Assembly (NCBI GenBank): GCA_035263705.1
Contig: DATFRA010000434.1
Location: forward strand, 1-24,532
DNA: 24,532 bases
Source: DASZHJ01 sp035263705
Lineage (GTDB): Bacteria > Pseudomonadota > Alphaproteobacteria > ATCC43930 > CGMCC-115725
Reading direction: 5' to 3'
Shown: positions 7,493-15,020 of the stretch, in pieces
Position numbering within the stretch: the first letter of the stretch is position 1
How the letters are laid out: every line of letters begins with the position of its first letter
Notes under the pieces: model-generated
Seen by the model: only the letters and a program-made list of their open reading frames with translations
Database searches by the model: none
What the model was told of the DNA's origin: nothing
Position numbers and translations under genes: made by a program

Positions 7493-8353
7493 ATGGAAAC
7501 CAAGCCGGCCACTGTCGACCTCGACGCAGAAGTCGCCAAACTCACGACGCTCATCGGGCAAATCCCGCAGCCGACGTCTGGTGGGCGCAAGAGCCGAGGG
7601 GTGCAACTGGGCTCTTACCGCGATGGGATCCTCTTTCTTGGCGCCACCGCGGGAACCGGCCCCGGCCACTGGGAGACCCATCCCGAGGACGAGCTGGTCC
7701 ACATTCTCGACGGCACCAGGACCTTGCAGATTGTGTGCGACGACGGTCCACCCAGGTCTTACGAGTTGCGCGCCGGGATGATCGCGGTCATCCCGCGGGG
7801 TGCGTGGCACCGTTTTCACTCTTGGGATTTTGGGATGCTGATGAGCGCGACGATTCCGGGTCCACATGTCGAGCTCGATGTCGACGATCCGCGACCGCAC
7901 GCGCACGCATCGTCGGCGGAGAGGCAACCCGCGAGCGGACCACCCAGCATCGTCGATCTCGACGCCGAGCTTGCGAAGCTGACGATGTTCCGGCGGACCC
8001 CGCAGTCTACATTGGCGGAGCGAGCGGGAAGCGTCGCGAACTTGACGACCTATCGCGATGGCCTAGTGCTGGCGATCAAGGCGTCGGGCAAAGATCATTG
8101 GGAGCGCCACCTCGCCGGCGACGAGCTGGTTCATATCCTCCACGGCAGCGCGACCCTGGAGATCGTGCGCGACGACGGGCCGTCCCAATCCTACGCGCTT
8201 CGAGCCGGAACGGTCGCGGTGATCCCGCAGGGCGCCTGGCACCGACTGCTTTCAGCGGAGGGCGCCACGCAGGTGGCCGTGACGCCCTTTCCCAGCGAGA
8301 CCCTCGAGACCGATGTTGACGACCCCCGGACGAGCGAGCAGAAGCGAGCGTGA
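7493..8353 (+). CDS. Tandem (duplicated) cupin protein
   Basis: The protein has 286 residues from the ATG at 7493, chosen over in-frame ATGs at 7457 and 7481 because GGAGA lies six bases before it. It is two copies of one unit in a row: VDLDAEVAKLT (8-18) repeats as VDLDAELAKLT (154-164), DELVHILDGTRTLQIV repeats as DELVHILHGSATLEIV, and each copy ends with DVDDPR. Each copy is a cupin barrel with GHW/DHW + ExxH (His59/His63 and His202/His206), the acidic DELVHIL segment, and a second motif PRGAWH or PQGAWH (His106, His250). Both halves therefore keep plausible metal ligands. Cupins include dioxygenases, isomerases, storage and sensor proteins; the substrate is unknown. It is divergent from a LysR regulator and followed after 27 bp by another cupin gene. 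Confidence 0.87.
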   Translation: METKPATVDLDAEVAKLTTLIGQIPQPTSGGRKSRGVQLGSYRDGILFLGATAGTGPGHWETHPEDELVHILDGTRTLQIVCDDGPPRSYELRAGMIAVIPRGAWHRFHSWDFGMLMSATIPGPHVELDVDDPRPHAHASSAERQPASGPPSIVDLDAELAKLTMFRRTPQSTLAERAGSVANLTTYRDGLVLAIKASGKDHWERHLAGDELVHILHGSATLEIVRDDGPSQSYALRAGTVAVIPQGAWHRLLSAEGATQVAVTPFPSETLETDVDDPRTSEQKRA

Positions 8354-8380
8354 GCAAAGAGGAGAAACCAGAAACCACCC

Positions 8381-8845
8381 ATGACTGCGCGAGGCATCGT
8401 CATACAGCCCGGGGAGGGCCCGGTCGCGACGTATATGCCAGGACGGTCGATCGTGATCAAACTCACGAGCGGCATGACGGGCGATCGCATCATGCTGTTC
8501 GAGGAGACCATACCCGCCGGGACGAAGAGCACCTTCCACCTGCACCACGACAGCGACGAGGTCGCTTATGTCTTGACCGGCGAGCTCACCTTCAAGATCG
8601 GCGACGAGGTCACGATGGGCGGTCCCGGCGCTTGCGCCTTCATACCGCGCGGCGTGCCGCACGTCTGGAAATGCACCGGCGCGGAAACCGCGCGCGCCGT
8701 GTTTCTCTATTCACCCGCAAAGGCCGGTGGGTTGATCGAAGAGCAGCAGCGGACCGGCCGCGGATTTGCGTCAATGACCGAGGCCGAGCTGACGGAGATC
8801 CTGCAGCGCCATGGTTGGGAGCGTCTGGGATCTTCGCCGCTCTAA
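8381..8845 (+). CDS. Single-domain cupin protein
   Basis: The protein has 154 residues with one cupin_2-type barrel. Motif 1 is FHLHHDSDEVAYVLTGEL, giving metal ligands His53, His55 and Glu60; motif 2 is PRGVPHVW with His94. This full HxH...E...H set suggests a bound divalent metal. The C-terminal 40 residues (FASMTEAELTEILQRHGWE) are helical and common in small cupins. It follows the tandem-cupin gene by 27 bp in the same direction, so it probably shares the LysR-controlled promoter. A purine-rich AAGAGGAGAAA lies somewhat far (about 19 bases) from the ATG. It is not a close copy of the tandem protein's units. Function is unknown. Confidence 0.88.
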   Translation: MTARGIVIQPGEGPVATYMPGRSIVIKLTSGMTGDRIMLFEETIPAGTKSTFHLHHDSDEVAYVLTGELTFKIGDEVTMGGPGACAFIPRGVPHVWKCTGAETARAVFLYSPAKAGGLIEEQQRTGRGFASMTEAELTEILQRHGWERLGSSPL

Positions 8846-8855
8846 GCGCGAACCT

Positions 8856-10055
8856 CTAATCGGGCCAGCGCAGCACAGCGGCGATCCGTGCCCGGCGGCG
8901 CTCGTCGTAGCTCCGGCCTGGCGGTCCGTTGCCGGCGTGGGCGCGGGCGAGCTCGGCGGCGAGCCGATCGGCAACGATCTCAGCCTCGCCGTCGTGCAGG
9001 TTGCAGGGATCGAGGTAAAAGAAGCCGTGCTCAGCCTCGTGGTCGCGCACGATCACCGGCGGCGCGCCTCGCGCCAGCGCGTCCGCGAGATCCCAAGCGG
9101 TGATGCCGGCTTCTCGCGGATCGACCGCGAGCTTCACGCGGTCAATCGGATTGTCGGTGGGATCGGGCACGATCTCCGCGCGGACGCCGGGCAGCCCCTT
9201 GAGCCGCGCGATCCATAAATCGAGATGCCGCTGCTCGCGGGCACGTACCACCGCGTGATCGCGCTTCTCCCAGGCGTCGAGGGCCGCGATAGTGCCGGCG
9301 ACGCTTTCCTTGCCGACCTTCATGCCGCGCCCGATGCCGAGATTCTGCAGGAAAGCCGCGCGGACGAGGTCCTTGCGGCCCGCGACGACCCCGGCGGTGG
9401 GCCCGCTCAGGAACTTGTGGGCGCTGTAGATCGCAATGTCGGTACCCGCCGCGAGGAACCCCCTGAGGTCGTACTCGGAGGCGAGATCAGCGATCACCGG
9501 CACGCTCCGGGCGTGGCAGATTGCGGCGAATTCCGCGATCGGGATCTGGCCGAACTGCACGGTGTGATGCGAGACCACGTAGAGTGCCGCCGCGGTGCGC
9601 TCGTTGAGGGCGGCCTCGAGCTGATAGGCTTGCGCGCGCGTGGCGCCGCCGACGGGGATCGGCTTCGCACCGGCGAGTCTAATCGCCTGTTCCACCGGCG
9701 CGCCGTAATAGACCATGTGACCGCGCAGGATCGGCACCTCGTTTCTCATTCCTGTAGCGTCCGGGAGCTGCTCGACGCGGGCGAGGTCGGCGCCCGTCAT
9801 GGCTCCCGCAATCGAGATGGTCATGCCGGCGGCTGCTGAAGCGGTCACCAACCCGGCCTCAGCGCCTGTCAACCGAGCTATCACCGCGCTCGCCTTGCGC
9901 TGGAGATCATCGACCTCCACGAATTCGGGCAATGTTTCCGCCATCGCCTGCGCGACGGACTCGAGCCCAATCGAGGCGCCGAGTGCCGTCATGGTGCCGG
10001 AGACGTTGATGATGGGCCGAAGGCCCAGGCGTTCGCGGACGTTGGATCGCTGCAT
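8856..10055 (-). CDS. SelA-like PLP-dependent enzyme
   Basis: The protein has 399 residues and is a fold-type I PLP enzyme. SAHKFLSGPTAG places the cofactor lysine at Lys214, and VIADLASEYD supplies Asp190 for the pyridine nitrogen. The N-terminal RPIINVSGTMTALG and the region EFVEVDDLQRKASAVIARLTGAEAG match the SelA / D-glucosaminate-6-phosphate ammonia-lyase-like group rather than classical aminotransferases. The gene is not expected to be true selenocysteine synthase: no selB or Sec tRNA is visible and the sequence is shorter than SelA. A lyase or aldolase acting on an amino acid or amino sugar is the likely role. GGGGAA precedes the ATG. It is convergent with the cupin gene (10 bp) and divergent from an amino-acid-type ABC importer, suggesting it processes the imported compound. 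Confidence 0.85.
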   Translation of the reverse strand: MQRSNVRERLGLRPIINVSGTMTALGASIGLESVAQAMAETLPEFVEVDDLQRKASAVIARLTGAEAGLVTASAAAGMTISIAGAMTGADLARVEQLPDATGMRNEVPILRGHMVYYGAPVEQAIRLAGAKPIPVGGATRAQAYQLEAALNERTAAALYVVSHHTVQFGQIPIAEFAAICHARSVPVIADLASEYDLRGFLAAGTDIAIYSAHKFLSGPTAGVVAGRKDLVRAAFLQNLGIGRGMKVGKESVAGTIAALDAWEKRDHAVVRAREQRHLDLWIARLKGLPGVRAEIVPDPTDNPIDRVKLAVDPREAGITAWDLADALARGAPPVIVRDHEAEHGFFYLDPCNLHDGEAEIVADRLAAELARAHAGNGPPGRSYDERRRARIAAVLRWPD

Positions 10056-10079
10056 CCTGCTTCCCCTTGTCTAATCCAG

Positions 10080-10113
10080 GTCGAGTAAAGCTACGAGCTA
10101 TTCGAATATCGAC
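10080..10113. promoter_or_regulatory. Dyad-rich divergent control region (PLP enzyme / ABC importer)
   Basis: The 124-bp gap between the two divergent starts contains GTCGA (10080-10084) facing TCGAC (10109-10113). Inside it are AGCT-ACG-AGCT (10089-10099) and the palindrome ATTCGAAT (10100-10107). The stretch is more AT-rich than the surroundings. It is a plausible operator/promoter for both genes; no clear -35/-10 pair could be fixed. Confidence 0.35.
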
Positions 10114-10179
10114 AATGCCTTCCGAACTGCATTCTCTGGGGCTAGAGTGGCAAAGGGGTCGCATCAAAGGGAGCGAAAA

Positions 10180-11052
10180 ATGACCGACAATACGGAAAGA
10201 CGGAATCTGTTGAAGCTCGGCGGCGCGGGCTTGGCGATCGCGGCAGCGGGGGCGGCGCTCGATCCCGGGCGCGCAGCAGCACAGGCGGCGCCGACCAGCC
10301 TGCTGCGCACGGTGCTCGATCGCGGCAAGCTGATCGTCGGCACCGGCTCGACCAACCCGCCCTGGCATTTCGAGGACGACAAGGGCCAGCTCACGGGCAT
10401 GGACATCGCCATGGCCAAAATTCTGGCGAAGGGCCTGTTCGATGACGTCACGAAGATCGAATTCGTCCGGCAAGAGGCGAACGCGCGCATCCCGAATATC
10501 ACCAGCGGCAAGGTCGATGTAGTGATCCAATTCATGACGGTGTCCCCCGCGCGCGCGCAGCTTGTGGCGTTCTCGCGGCCCTATTACGTCGAGGGTGCGG
10601 CGCTGCTCACCTCGCCAAAGTCGAAGTACAAGACGTACGCCGATTTGAAAGCCGCCGCAAAGGCGATCAAGGCCTCGGTGCTGCAGAACGTCGACGCCGA
10701 CACGCTCGTGCACAACGCGCTGCCGGACGCGACGGTGATGCAGCTCGACAGCCAGGCGAACGTGATGCAGGCCGTGACCTCGGGCCGCGCCGACGTGGGC
10801 GTGGTGGACGCCTCCACCGTCAAATGGCTCGCCAAGCGCAATCCCGGCGACTACGCCGATCCCGGCTACGCCTATGAAGCGCAGCTCTACAGCGCCGCGG
10901 TGCGGCAGGGCGACCCCGACTGGCTGCACTGGATCAACACCTGCTTCGACGTCGCCATGCACGGGCATCAGCCTGAGATCTACACGGGCGCCTTCGAGGA
11001 GTTCTTTGGTGAAAAGCCGCCGGTGCAGAAGCCCGGCTTCCCGCCGATCTGA
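10180..11052 (+). CDS. ABC importer substrate-binding protein (polar amino acid type)
   Basis: The protein has 290 residues and is an extracytoplasmic solute-binding protein of family 3, the type serving polar amino acid uptake. The N-terminus ERRNLLKLGGAGLAIAAAGAA is a signal peptide with a twin-arginine-like motif and a likely cleavage after AAA or AQA near residue 34-36. The mature part has GKLIVGTGSTNPPWHFEDD (first ligand-binding strand), LTGMDIAMAKIL, VDVVIQFMTVSPARAQLVAFSRPYY and a C-terminal GDPDWLHWINT. These are the standard order of family landmarks. The start is set by AGGGAG about seven bases upstream; an in-frame GTG at 10147 is less likely. It is the first gene of the importer operon, but is separated from the first permease by 178 bp containing a large palindromic repeat. 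Confidence 0.93.
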   Translation: MTDNTERRNLLKLGGAGLAIAAAGAALDPGRAAAQAAPTSLLRTVLDRGKLIVGTGSTNPPWHFEDDKGQLTGMDIAMAKILAKGLFDDVTKIEFVRQEANARIPNITSGKVDVVIQFMTVSPARAQLVAFSRPYYVEGAALLTSPKSKYKTYADLKAAAKAIKASVLQNVDADTLVHNALPDATVMQLDSQANVMQAVTSGRADVGVVDASTVKWLAKRNPGDYADPGYAYEAQLYSAAVRQGDPDWLHWINTCFDVAMHGHQPEIYTGAFEEFFGEKPPVQKPGFPPI

Positions 11053-11071
11053 TCGGGTTGCGCCAGCATTG

Positions 11072-11189
11072 TGCGTCCTTCGGCTCGCCCGATCGCGCGG
11101 GCGGCTCAGGATGAGGTGAATCGATGAGGCCAGGAAGAACGAGCCTCATCCTGAGCTATGTCCCGACGGGACATGAGTCGAAGGACGCA
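11072..11189. repeat. Long interspersed palindromic element in the ABC operon
   Basis: The element is bounded by TGCGTCCTTCG (11072-11082) and its exact complement CGAAGGACGCA (11179-11189). Internally GCTCAGGATGAGG (11104-11116) matches CCTCATCCTGAGC (11144-11156) over 13 bp. Each side carries its own small hairpin: CGCCCG...CGGGCG near 11086-11104, and GTCCC-GAC-GGGAC at 11160-11172. The whole can fold into a branched cruciform-like structure. Sequences of the style 'TGCGTCCTTCG...CTCAGGATGAGG' are familiar as intergenic repeats in alphaproteobacterial genomes. Placed between the binding protein and permease genes, it could reduce or partially terminate readthrough, or stabilise the upstream mRNA. 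Confidence 0.8.
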
Positions 11190-11230
11190 CCAAGTCCATC
11201 CAGCGGCCACGCGCTCTAGGTCCGCCGTCC

Positions 11231-11899
11231 TTGCAATACCACCTCAACTACAACCTGGTCTGGAAATACTTCGACAAGCTCGGCTGGGGCTTGGTGCTGA
11301 GCCTCGAGCTGGCGGTGGTCGGCATTGCGATCGGGATCGTGATCGGGCTAGGCCTCGCGGTTCTATCGCACGGCGCGCACCGCGTGGTGCGCATGCTGGT
11401 CGCGGGCTATGTCGAGTTCATCCGCAACGTTCCGCTGCTGCTGCTGGTCTACCTGGTGTTCTACGGCATCCCCAGCGTCGGCGGCTTCGCCTACGATGCA
11501 ACCACCAGCTTCGTGATGACGCTCGCGGTCTATGCCGGCGCCTATCTGGTGGAGGTGTTTCGCGCTGGCCTCGACGCCATTCCGAAAGGGCTCATCGACG
11601 CGGGCCGGGCGATCGGGCTCACCCCGGTCCAGCTCGTCTGCTACGTGCGGCTCCCCACCATGTTCCGGATCGTGCTGCCGTCGCTCGGCAACGCGTTCAT
11701 CTCCTTGTTCAAGGATACGTCGCTCGCGACCGTGCTGGCGGTACCGGAGCTCACTTATGGCGCGAACTGGATCTATACGAACACGTTCCGCATCGTCGAG
11801 GTCTACACGGTGGTGGCGCCGATGTATCTCGTGACCGGCTACCTCCTGTTGTTCGGGCTGCGCCTGCTCGAGCGCCGCTTCGCCATCCGCCGCCGATGA
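11231..11899 (+). CDS. ABC importer permease 1 (HisM/GlnP type)
   Basis: The protein has 222 residues and is an inner-membrane permease of the polar amino acid family, with about five transmembrane segments (VLSLELAVVGIAIGIVIGLG, VPLLLLVYLVFYGI, FVMTLAVYAGAYL and others). The cytoplasmic coupling loop EVFRAGLDAIPKGLIDAGRAIGL is the EAA motif that contacts the ATPase. The start codon appears to be TTG at 11231, since family members begin with a short YHLNYNLVWKY-like segment and no ATG lies nearby. Its final codons overlap the ATG of the second permease (ATGA), so the two are translationally coupled. It presumably pairs with permease 2 as a heterodimer. Confidence 0.9.
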   Translation: MQYHLNYNLVWKYFDKLGWGLVLSLELAVVGIAIGIVIGLGLAVLSHGAHRVVRMLVAGYVEFIRNVPLLLLVYLVFYGIPSVGGFAYDATTSFVMTLAVYAGAYLVEVFRAGLDAIPKGLIDAGRAIGLTPVQLVCYVRLPTMFRIVLPSLGNAFISLFKDTSLATVLAVPELTYGANWIYTNTFRIVEVYTVVAPMYLVTGYLLLFGLRLLERRFAIRRR

Positions 11900-12546
11900 T
11901 CGACGTCATGCTCAAGGGCCTGCCGTTCCTCTGGCAGGGATTGCTGGTCACCCTTGAGGCCGCTGCCGTCGTGGTGGTGGTGGCGCTGGTCGTGGGCGTG
12001 GTTCTCGGAATCGGCCTGAGCTATGGACCCCGGTGGATCGCGTGGCCGATCCGGCTCTTGAGCGACTTCGTGCGCGGCCTGCCGCTCCTGGTGCTGATCT
12101 TCTCGATCTTCTACATGCTGCCGCTGACGGGTTGGCAGATCAGCAATTTCGCCTCGGCGCTCGCGGCGCTCGCAGTCTTCGAGGCTGCACATGTCTCGGA
12201 GGTCGTGCGCGGCGCGATCCAGTCCATCCATCCCGGCCAGAACGAGGCCGGCAAGGCGATCGGTCTTACCTTTTCGCAGCGCATGCTCTACGTGATCCTG
12301 CCGCAGGCGCTCCGGCGTTTCCTCCCGCCGTGGATCAATACCGTGGTCGATACGGTGAAGGGAAGCTCGCTACTGGCGCTGGTCGGCATCGTCGACCTCA
12401 TGCTCTCGATCCAACAAGTGATCGGCCGCACCTTCAAGCCGATGCCGATGTACGTGCTGGGCGCGCTCATGTATTTCGTCATCAACTACACGCTGTCGCA
12501 GATCAGCCGGCGGCTGGAGGCGCGGTTCGCCTATGTCCGGGAATAG
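11896..12546 (+). CDS. ABC importer permease 2 (HisM/GlnP type)
   Basis: The protein has 216 residues, beginning MIDVMLKGLPFLWQG at an ATG that overlaps the stop of permease 1. The same frame is open far upstream, but only shadows the first permease. Hydrophobic helices include AAAVVVVVALVVGVVLGIGL, LPLLVLIFSIFYMLPL and MYVLGALMYFVINYTL. The EAA loop is EVVRGAIQSIHPGQNEAGKAIGL, followed by ILPQALRRFLPPWIN, a typical family segment. Its end overlaps the ATPase gene by 14 bp. It forms the second half of the membrane channel of the importer. Confidence 0.93.
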   Translation: MIDVMLKGLPFLWQGLLVTLEAAAVVVVVALVVGVVLGIGLSYGPRWIAWPIRLLSDFVRGLPLLVLIFSIFYMLPLTGWQISNFASALAALAVFEAAHVSEVVRGAIQSIHPGQNEAGKAIGLTFSQRMLYVILPQALRRFLPPWINTVVDTVKGSSLLALVGIVDLMLSIQQVIGRTFKPMPMYVLGALMYFVINYTLSQISRRLEARFAYVRE

Positions 12547-13327
12547 CACCGTGCCGCTCGTGCGAGTGCGCGGACTCACGAAATCATTCGGCAGCAACCA
12601 GGTGCTTAAGGGCGTCGACCTCGACGTCATGAAGGGCCAGGTAGTGTCGGTGATCGGCGCGAGCGGCAGCGGGAAAACCACGCTGCTGCGTTGTGTGAAC
12701 CTGCTGGAGACCTACGACGGCGGCTCGATTCAGGTTGACGGCGTTGAGGTCGGCTATGCGGATGCTAACGGCCGCCGCCGTCCGCGCCGCGAGCGCGAGC
12801 TGGCGCGCATCCGCGCCGACATCGGCATGGTCTTCCAGCTGTTCAACCTGTTCCCGCATTTGACCGCGCGCGACAACGTGGTGCTGGGCCTGCACAAAGT
12901 ACGCGGCATGAAGCGCACGGAGGCGCGGGAGGTAGCAGAGCAGTGGCTGGTGCGCGTCGGCCTTGCCGACAAACTCGACAGCCTGCCGATCGAGCTCTCG
13001 GGTGGGCAGCAGCAGCGGGTGGGAATAGCGCGCGCGGTGGCGATGAGCCCCAAGGTGCTTCTGCTGGACGAGATCACCTCGGCGCTCGATCCGGAGCTAG
13101 TGGGCGAGGTGCTGACGGTGGTGCGGGAGCTCGCGAACGACGGCATGACTATGATCCTGGTCACCCACGAGATGTCCTTCGCGCGCGACGTTTCCTCCCG
13201 CGTCGTCTTCATGGACGCTGGCCGCATTGCCGTCGAGGGCCCGCCCCATGAGGTGTTCGGAGCGGCGATGCAGACGCACGAACGCCTGCGGAGCTTCCTT
13301 GCCAGGATCGAGCTGAAGCGGGCCTGA
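12533..13327 (+). CDS. ABC importer ATPase (polar amino acid type)
   Basis: The protein has 264 residues and is the cytoplasmic ATPase that powers the importer. Walker A is GASGSGKT (42-49), the Q-loop is MVFQLFNLFPHL (Gln102), the ABC signature is LSGGQQQR (155-162), Walker B is VLLLDE with catalytic Glu180 followed by ITSALDPE (the more usual residue is PTSALDP), and the switch histidine is in LVTHEM. It belongs to the HisP/GlnQ group. A short basic insertion (GRRRPRRERELARI, residues 80-93) before the Q-loop resembles the one in HisP-like proteins. The start overlaps the permease gene by 14 bp. It is the last gene of the importer operon. Confidence 0.95.
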   Translation: MSGNSTVPLVRVRGLTKSFGSNQVLKGVDLDVMKGQVVSVIGASGSGKTTLLRCVNLLETYDGGSIQVDGVEVGYADANGRRRPRRERELARIRADIGMVFQLFNLFPHLTARDNVVLGLHKVRGMKRTEAREVAEQWLVRVGLADKLDSLPIELSGGQQQRVGIARAVAMSPKVLLLDEITSALDPELVGEVLTVVRELANDGMTMILVTHEMSFARDVSSRVVFMDAGRIAVEGPPHEVFGAAMQTHERLRSFLARIELKRA

Positions 13328-13375
13328 GGATAAAGACGTCGTGGCCGCGCTCGTGTGGCGCAGAGGGCCTGATCC

Positions 13376-13404
13376 TTGCCCTGGGAACCCGCATCCCCAA
13401 TAAT
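13376..13404 (+). promoter_or_regulatory. Sigma-70-type promoter for purEK
   Basis: TTGCCC (13376-13381, 4/6 to the -35 consensus) and AATAAT (13399-13404, 5/6 to the -10) are separated by exactly 17 bp. This would start transcription about 30 bp before the purE ATG. Confidence 0.5.
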
Positions 13405-13442
13405 GGCCGCTCTCCGTAAGGGTCCACTGAGATTTGGCACGC

Positions 13443-13952
13443 ATGGCGGGAGAACGGCCGACGGTCGGCATCATCATGGGAAGCCAGTCTGACTGGGACA
13501 CGCTCCGGCATGCGGCCGCGACCCTGGAGCGCCTGCAGATTCCCCACGAGATCCGGATCGTTTCGGCCCATCGCACGCCGGAGCGGCTCTTCTCATATGC
13601 TCGCGAGGCCCGCGGTCGCGGCCTCAAAGTGATCATCGCAGGTGCCGGTGGCGCGGCACATTTGCCGGGCATGGCGGCGTCGATGACGCCGCTCCCGGTG
13701 CTGGGCGTGCCCATCGAGACCCAGACCTTGAAGGGAATGGACAGCCTGCTCTCCATCGTGCAGATGCCCGGCGGCGTGCCGGTCGGGACACTTGCCATCG
13801 GCAAGCCCGGCGCCATCAATGCGGCGCTGCTCGCCGCCGCGATTCTCGCGAACAGCGACTCAAAAATCGCGGCGTCCCTCGACCGGTTCAGGGCCGAACA
13901 GACGGCGTCAGTGGCGGAGCGCCCGAGCGACATGGCAGCACCCAAGGGATGA
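13443..13952 (+). CDS. purE: N5-carboxyaminoimidazole ribonucleotide mutase
   Basis: The protein has 169 residues from the ATG at 13443; a TTG three codons earlier is a possible alternative. PurE class I enzymes rearrange N5-CAIR, made by PurK, into CAIR in de novo purine synthesis. The signatures are GIIMGSQSDWDTL (substrate phosphate binding and the catalytic region), VSAHRTPERLF with the catalytic histidine, IIAGAGGAAHLPGM, and LGVPIETQTLKGMDSLLSIVQMPGGVPV. The length is normal. The stop overlaps the purK ATG (ATGA), so the partners are coupled. No clear Shine-Dalgarno is seen before the start. Confidence 0.96.
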   Translation: MAGERPTVGIIMGSQSDWDTLRHAAATLERLQIPHEIRIVSAHRTPERLFSYAREARGRGLKVIIAGAGGAAHLPGMAASMTPLPVLGVPIETQTLKGMDSLLSIVQMPGGVPVGTLAIGKPGAINAALLAAAILANSDSKIAASLDRFRAEQTASVAERPSDMAAPKG

Positions 13953-15016
13953 TCCCGCCGGGATCCACGATCGGCATCCTCGGCGGAGGCCAGCTCGGAC
14001 GCATGACAGCGCTCGCCGCTGCAACACTCGGCTACAAGAGCCACGTCTACTGTCCGGACCCCCGCGGTCCGGCCAAGCACGTCACCGCCTTCGCGACCAC
14101 CGCGCCCTACGAGGACCGGGCGTCGCTCGCCCGCTTCGCCGACGCCGTGGATGTCATCACCTTCGAGTTCGAGAACGTGCCCGCAGACACCGCCGAGTTC
14201 CTCGCGGAACGGAAACCGGTGCGGCCCGGCCCCAATGTGCTGCGCATCTCGCAGGATCGGCTTCGCGAGAAGGATTTTTTGCGCTCGATCGACGTGGCCA
14301 CCACCGACTACCGAGAGGTGACGAGCGCGGCTTCGCTCGCACGCTCTGTGCGCGACCTGGGGTTACCCTCGGTGCTCAAATCAGTGCGCTACGGCTATGA
14401 CGGGAAGGGCCAAGTCAAGATCGCCGGCGAACGCGACATCGAGGCGTGCTGGCTAGAGATGGGCGCGCCGGTCGGAATCCTCGAGGGGTTCGTCGATTTC
14501 ACCTGTGAGATCTCCGTCATCGTGGCGCGGAGCGGCCCCGGCGTCCTCGCGACATACGCGCCCGCCGAGAACCAGCACGCAAACCACATCCTCGACACCA
14601 CTATTGTGCCGGCGCGCGTCACGCCGGAGGTCACCATGCGCGCCGAGGCAATTGCGCGCCACATTGCCGAACGGCTCGACGTGATCGGGTTGATCGCAGT
14701 CGAGATGTTCGTGACGCCCAGCGACCAAGTCCTGGTGAACGAGCTGGCGCCGCGGCCGCACAACTCCGGACACTGGACGCTCGATGGCGCCGTCACCAGC
14801 CAGTTCGAGCAGCTGGTGCGTGCAATCTGCCACCTGCCGCTGGGGTCGCCCGAGCGGCATTCGGACGCCATTATGAAGAACTTGATCGGCGCGGGCGTCG
14901 AGAAGTGGCGCGAGGCTCTCGCCGAGCCCAGCGCCAAGCTGCATCTCTACGGCAAGGAGAAGGCGCTGCCGGGCCGCAAGATGGGCCACGTCACGCGCCT
15001 CACCCCCCGCCGCTGA
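13949..15016 (+). CDS. purK: N5-carboxyaminoimidazole ribonucleotide synthase
   Basis: The protein has 355 residues and is an ATP-grasp enzyme that carboxylates AIR with bicarbonate and ATP. Order of landmarks: TIGILGGGQLGRM (N-terminal pre-ATP-grasp domain), VITFEFENVPA, SQDRLREKDFLRS, LKSVRYGYDGKGQ (ATP-binding loop), and VEMFVT...VNELAPRPHNSGHWT (metal and product site), then the small C-terminal domain with HLYGKEKALPGRKMGHVT. The start overlaps purE. The stop lies only 4 bp from that of the convergent GST gene, leaving no room for a dedicated terminator. Confidence 0.96.
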   Translation: MIPPGSTIGILGGGQLGRMTALAAATLGYKSHVYCPDPRGPAKHVTAFATTAPYEDRASLARFADAVDVITFEFENVPADTAEFLAERKPVRPGPNVLRISQDRLREKDFLRSIDVATTDYREVTSAASLARSVRDLGLPSVLKSVRYGYDGKGQVKIAGERDIEACWLEMGAPVGILEGFVDFTCEISVIVARSGPGVLATYAPAENQHANHILDTTIVPARVTPEVTMRAEAIARHIAERLDVIGLIAVEMFVTPSDQVLVNELAPRPHNSGHWTLDGAVTSQFEQLVRAICHLPLGSPERHSDAIMKNLIGAGVEKWREALAEPSAKLHLYGKEKALPGRKMGHVTRLTPRR

Positions 15017-15020
15017 GAAG

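Noticed and set aside
8856..10055. Reading the PLP enzyme as true selenocysteine synthase (selA) and hence a selenoprotein locus
   Set aside because: No selB, selC or in-frame UGA candidate in the neighbourhood; the N-terminal sequence fits the shorter SelA-like subgroup instead.
9907..10968. Minus-strand open frame of 353 residues across the PLP/importer divergent gap and binding-protein gene
   Set aside because: It lies antisense to a convincing binding protein, crosses the PLP gene's start, and shows only shadow-type composition.
11072..11189. Palindromic element as an insertion sequence or CRISPR unit
   Set aside because: No transposase, no target-site duplication that I can recognise, and no regularly spaced repeats; it fits an interspersed palindromic repeat.
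11158..11895. N-terminal extension of the second permease frame
   Set aside because: The extension is out of frame with, and covered by, the first permease; its composition is Arg/Pro/Ala-rich and the ATG at 11896 gives a normal permease.
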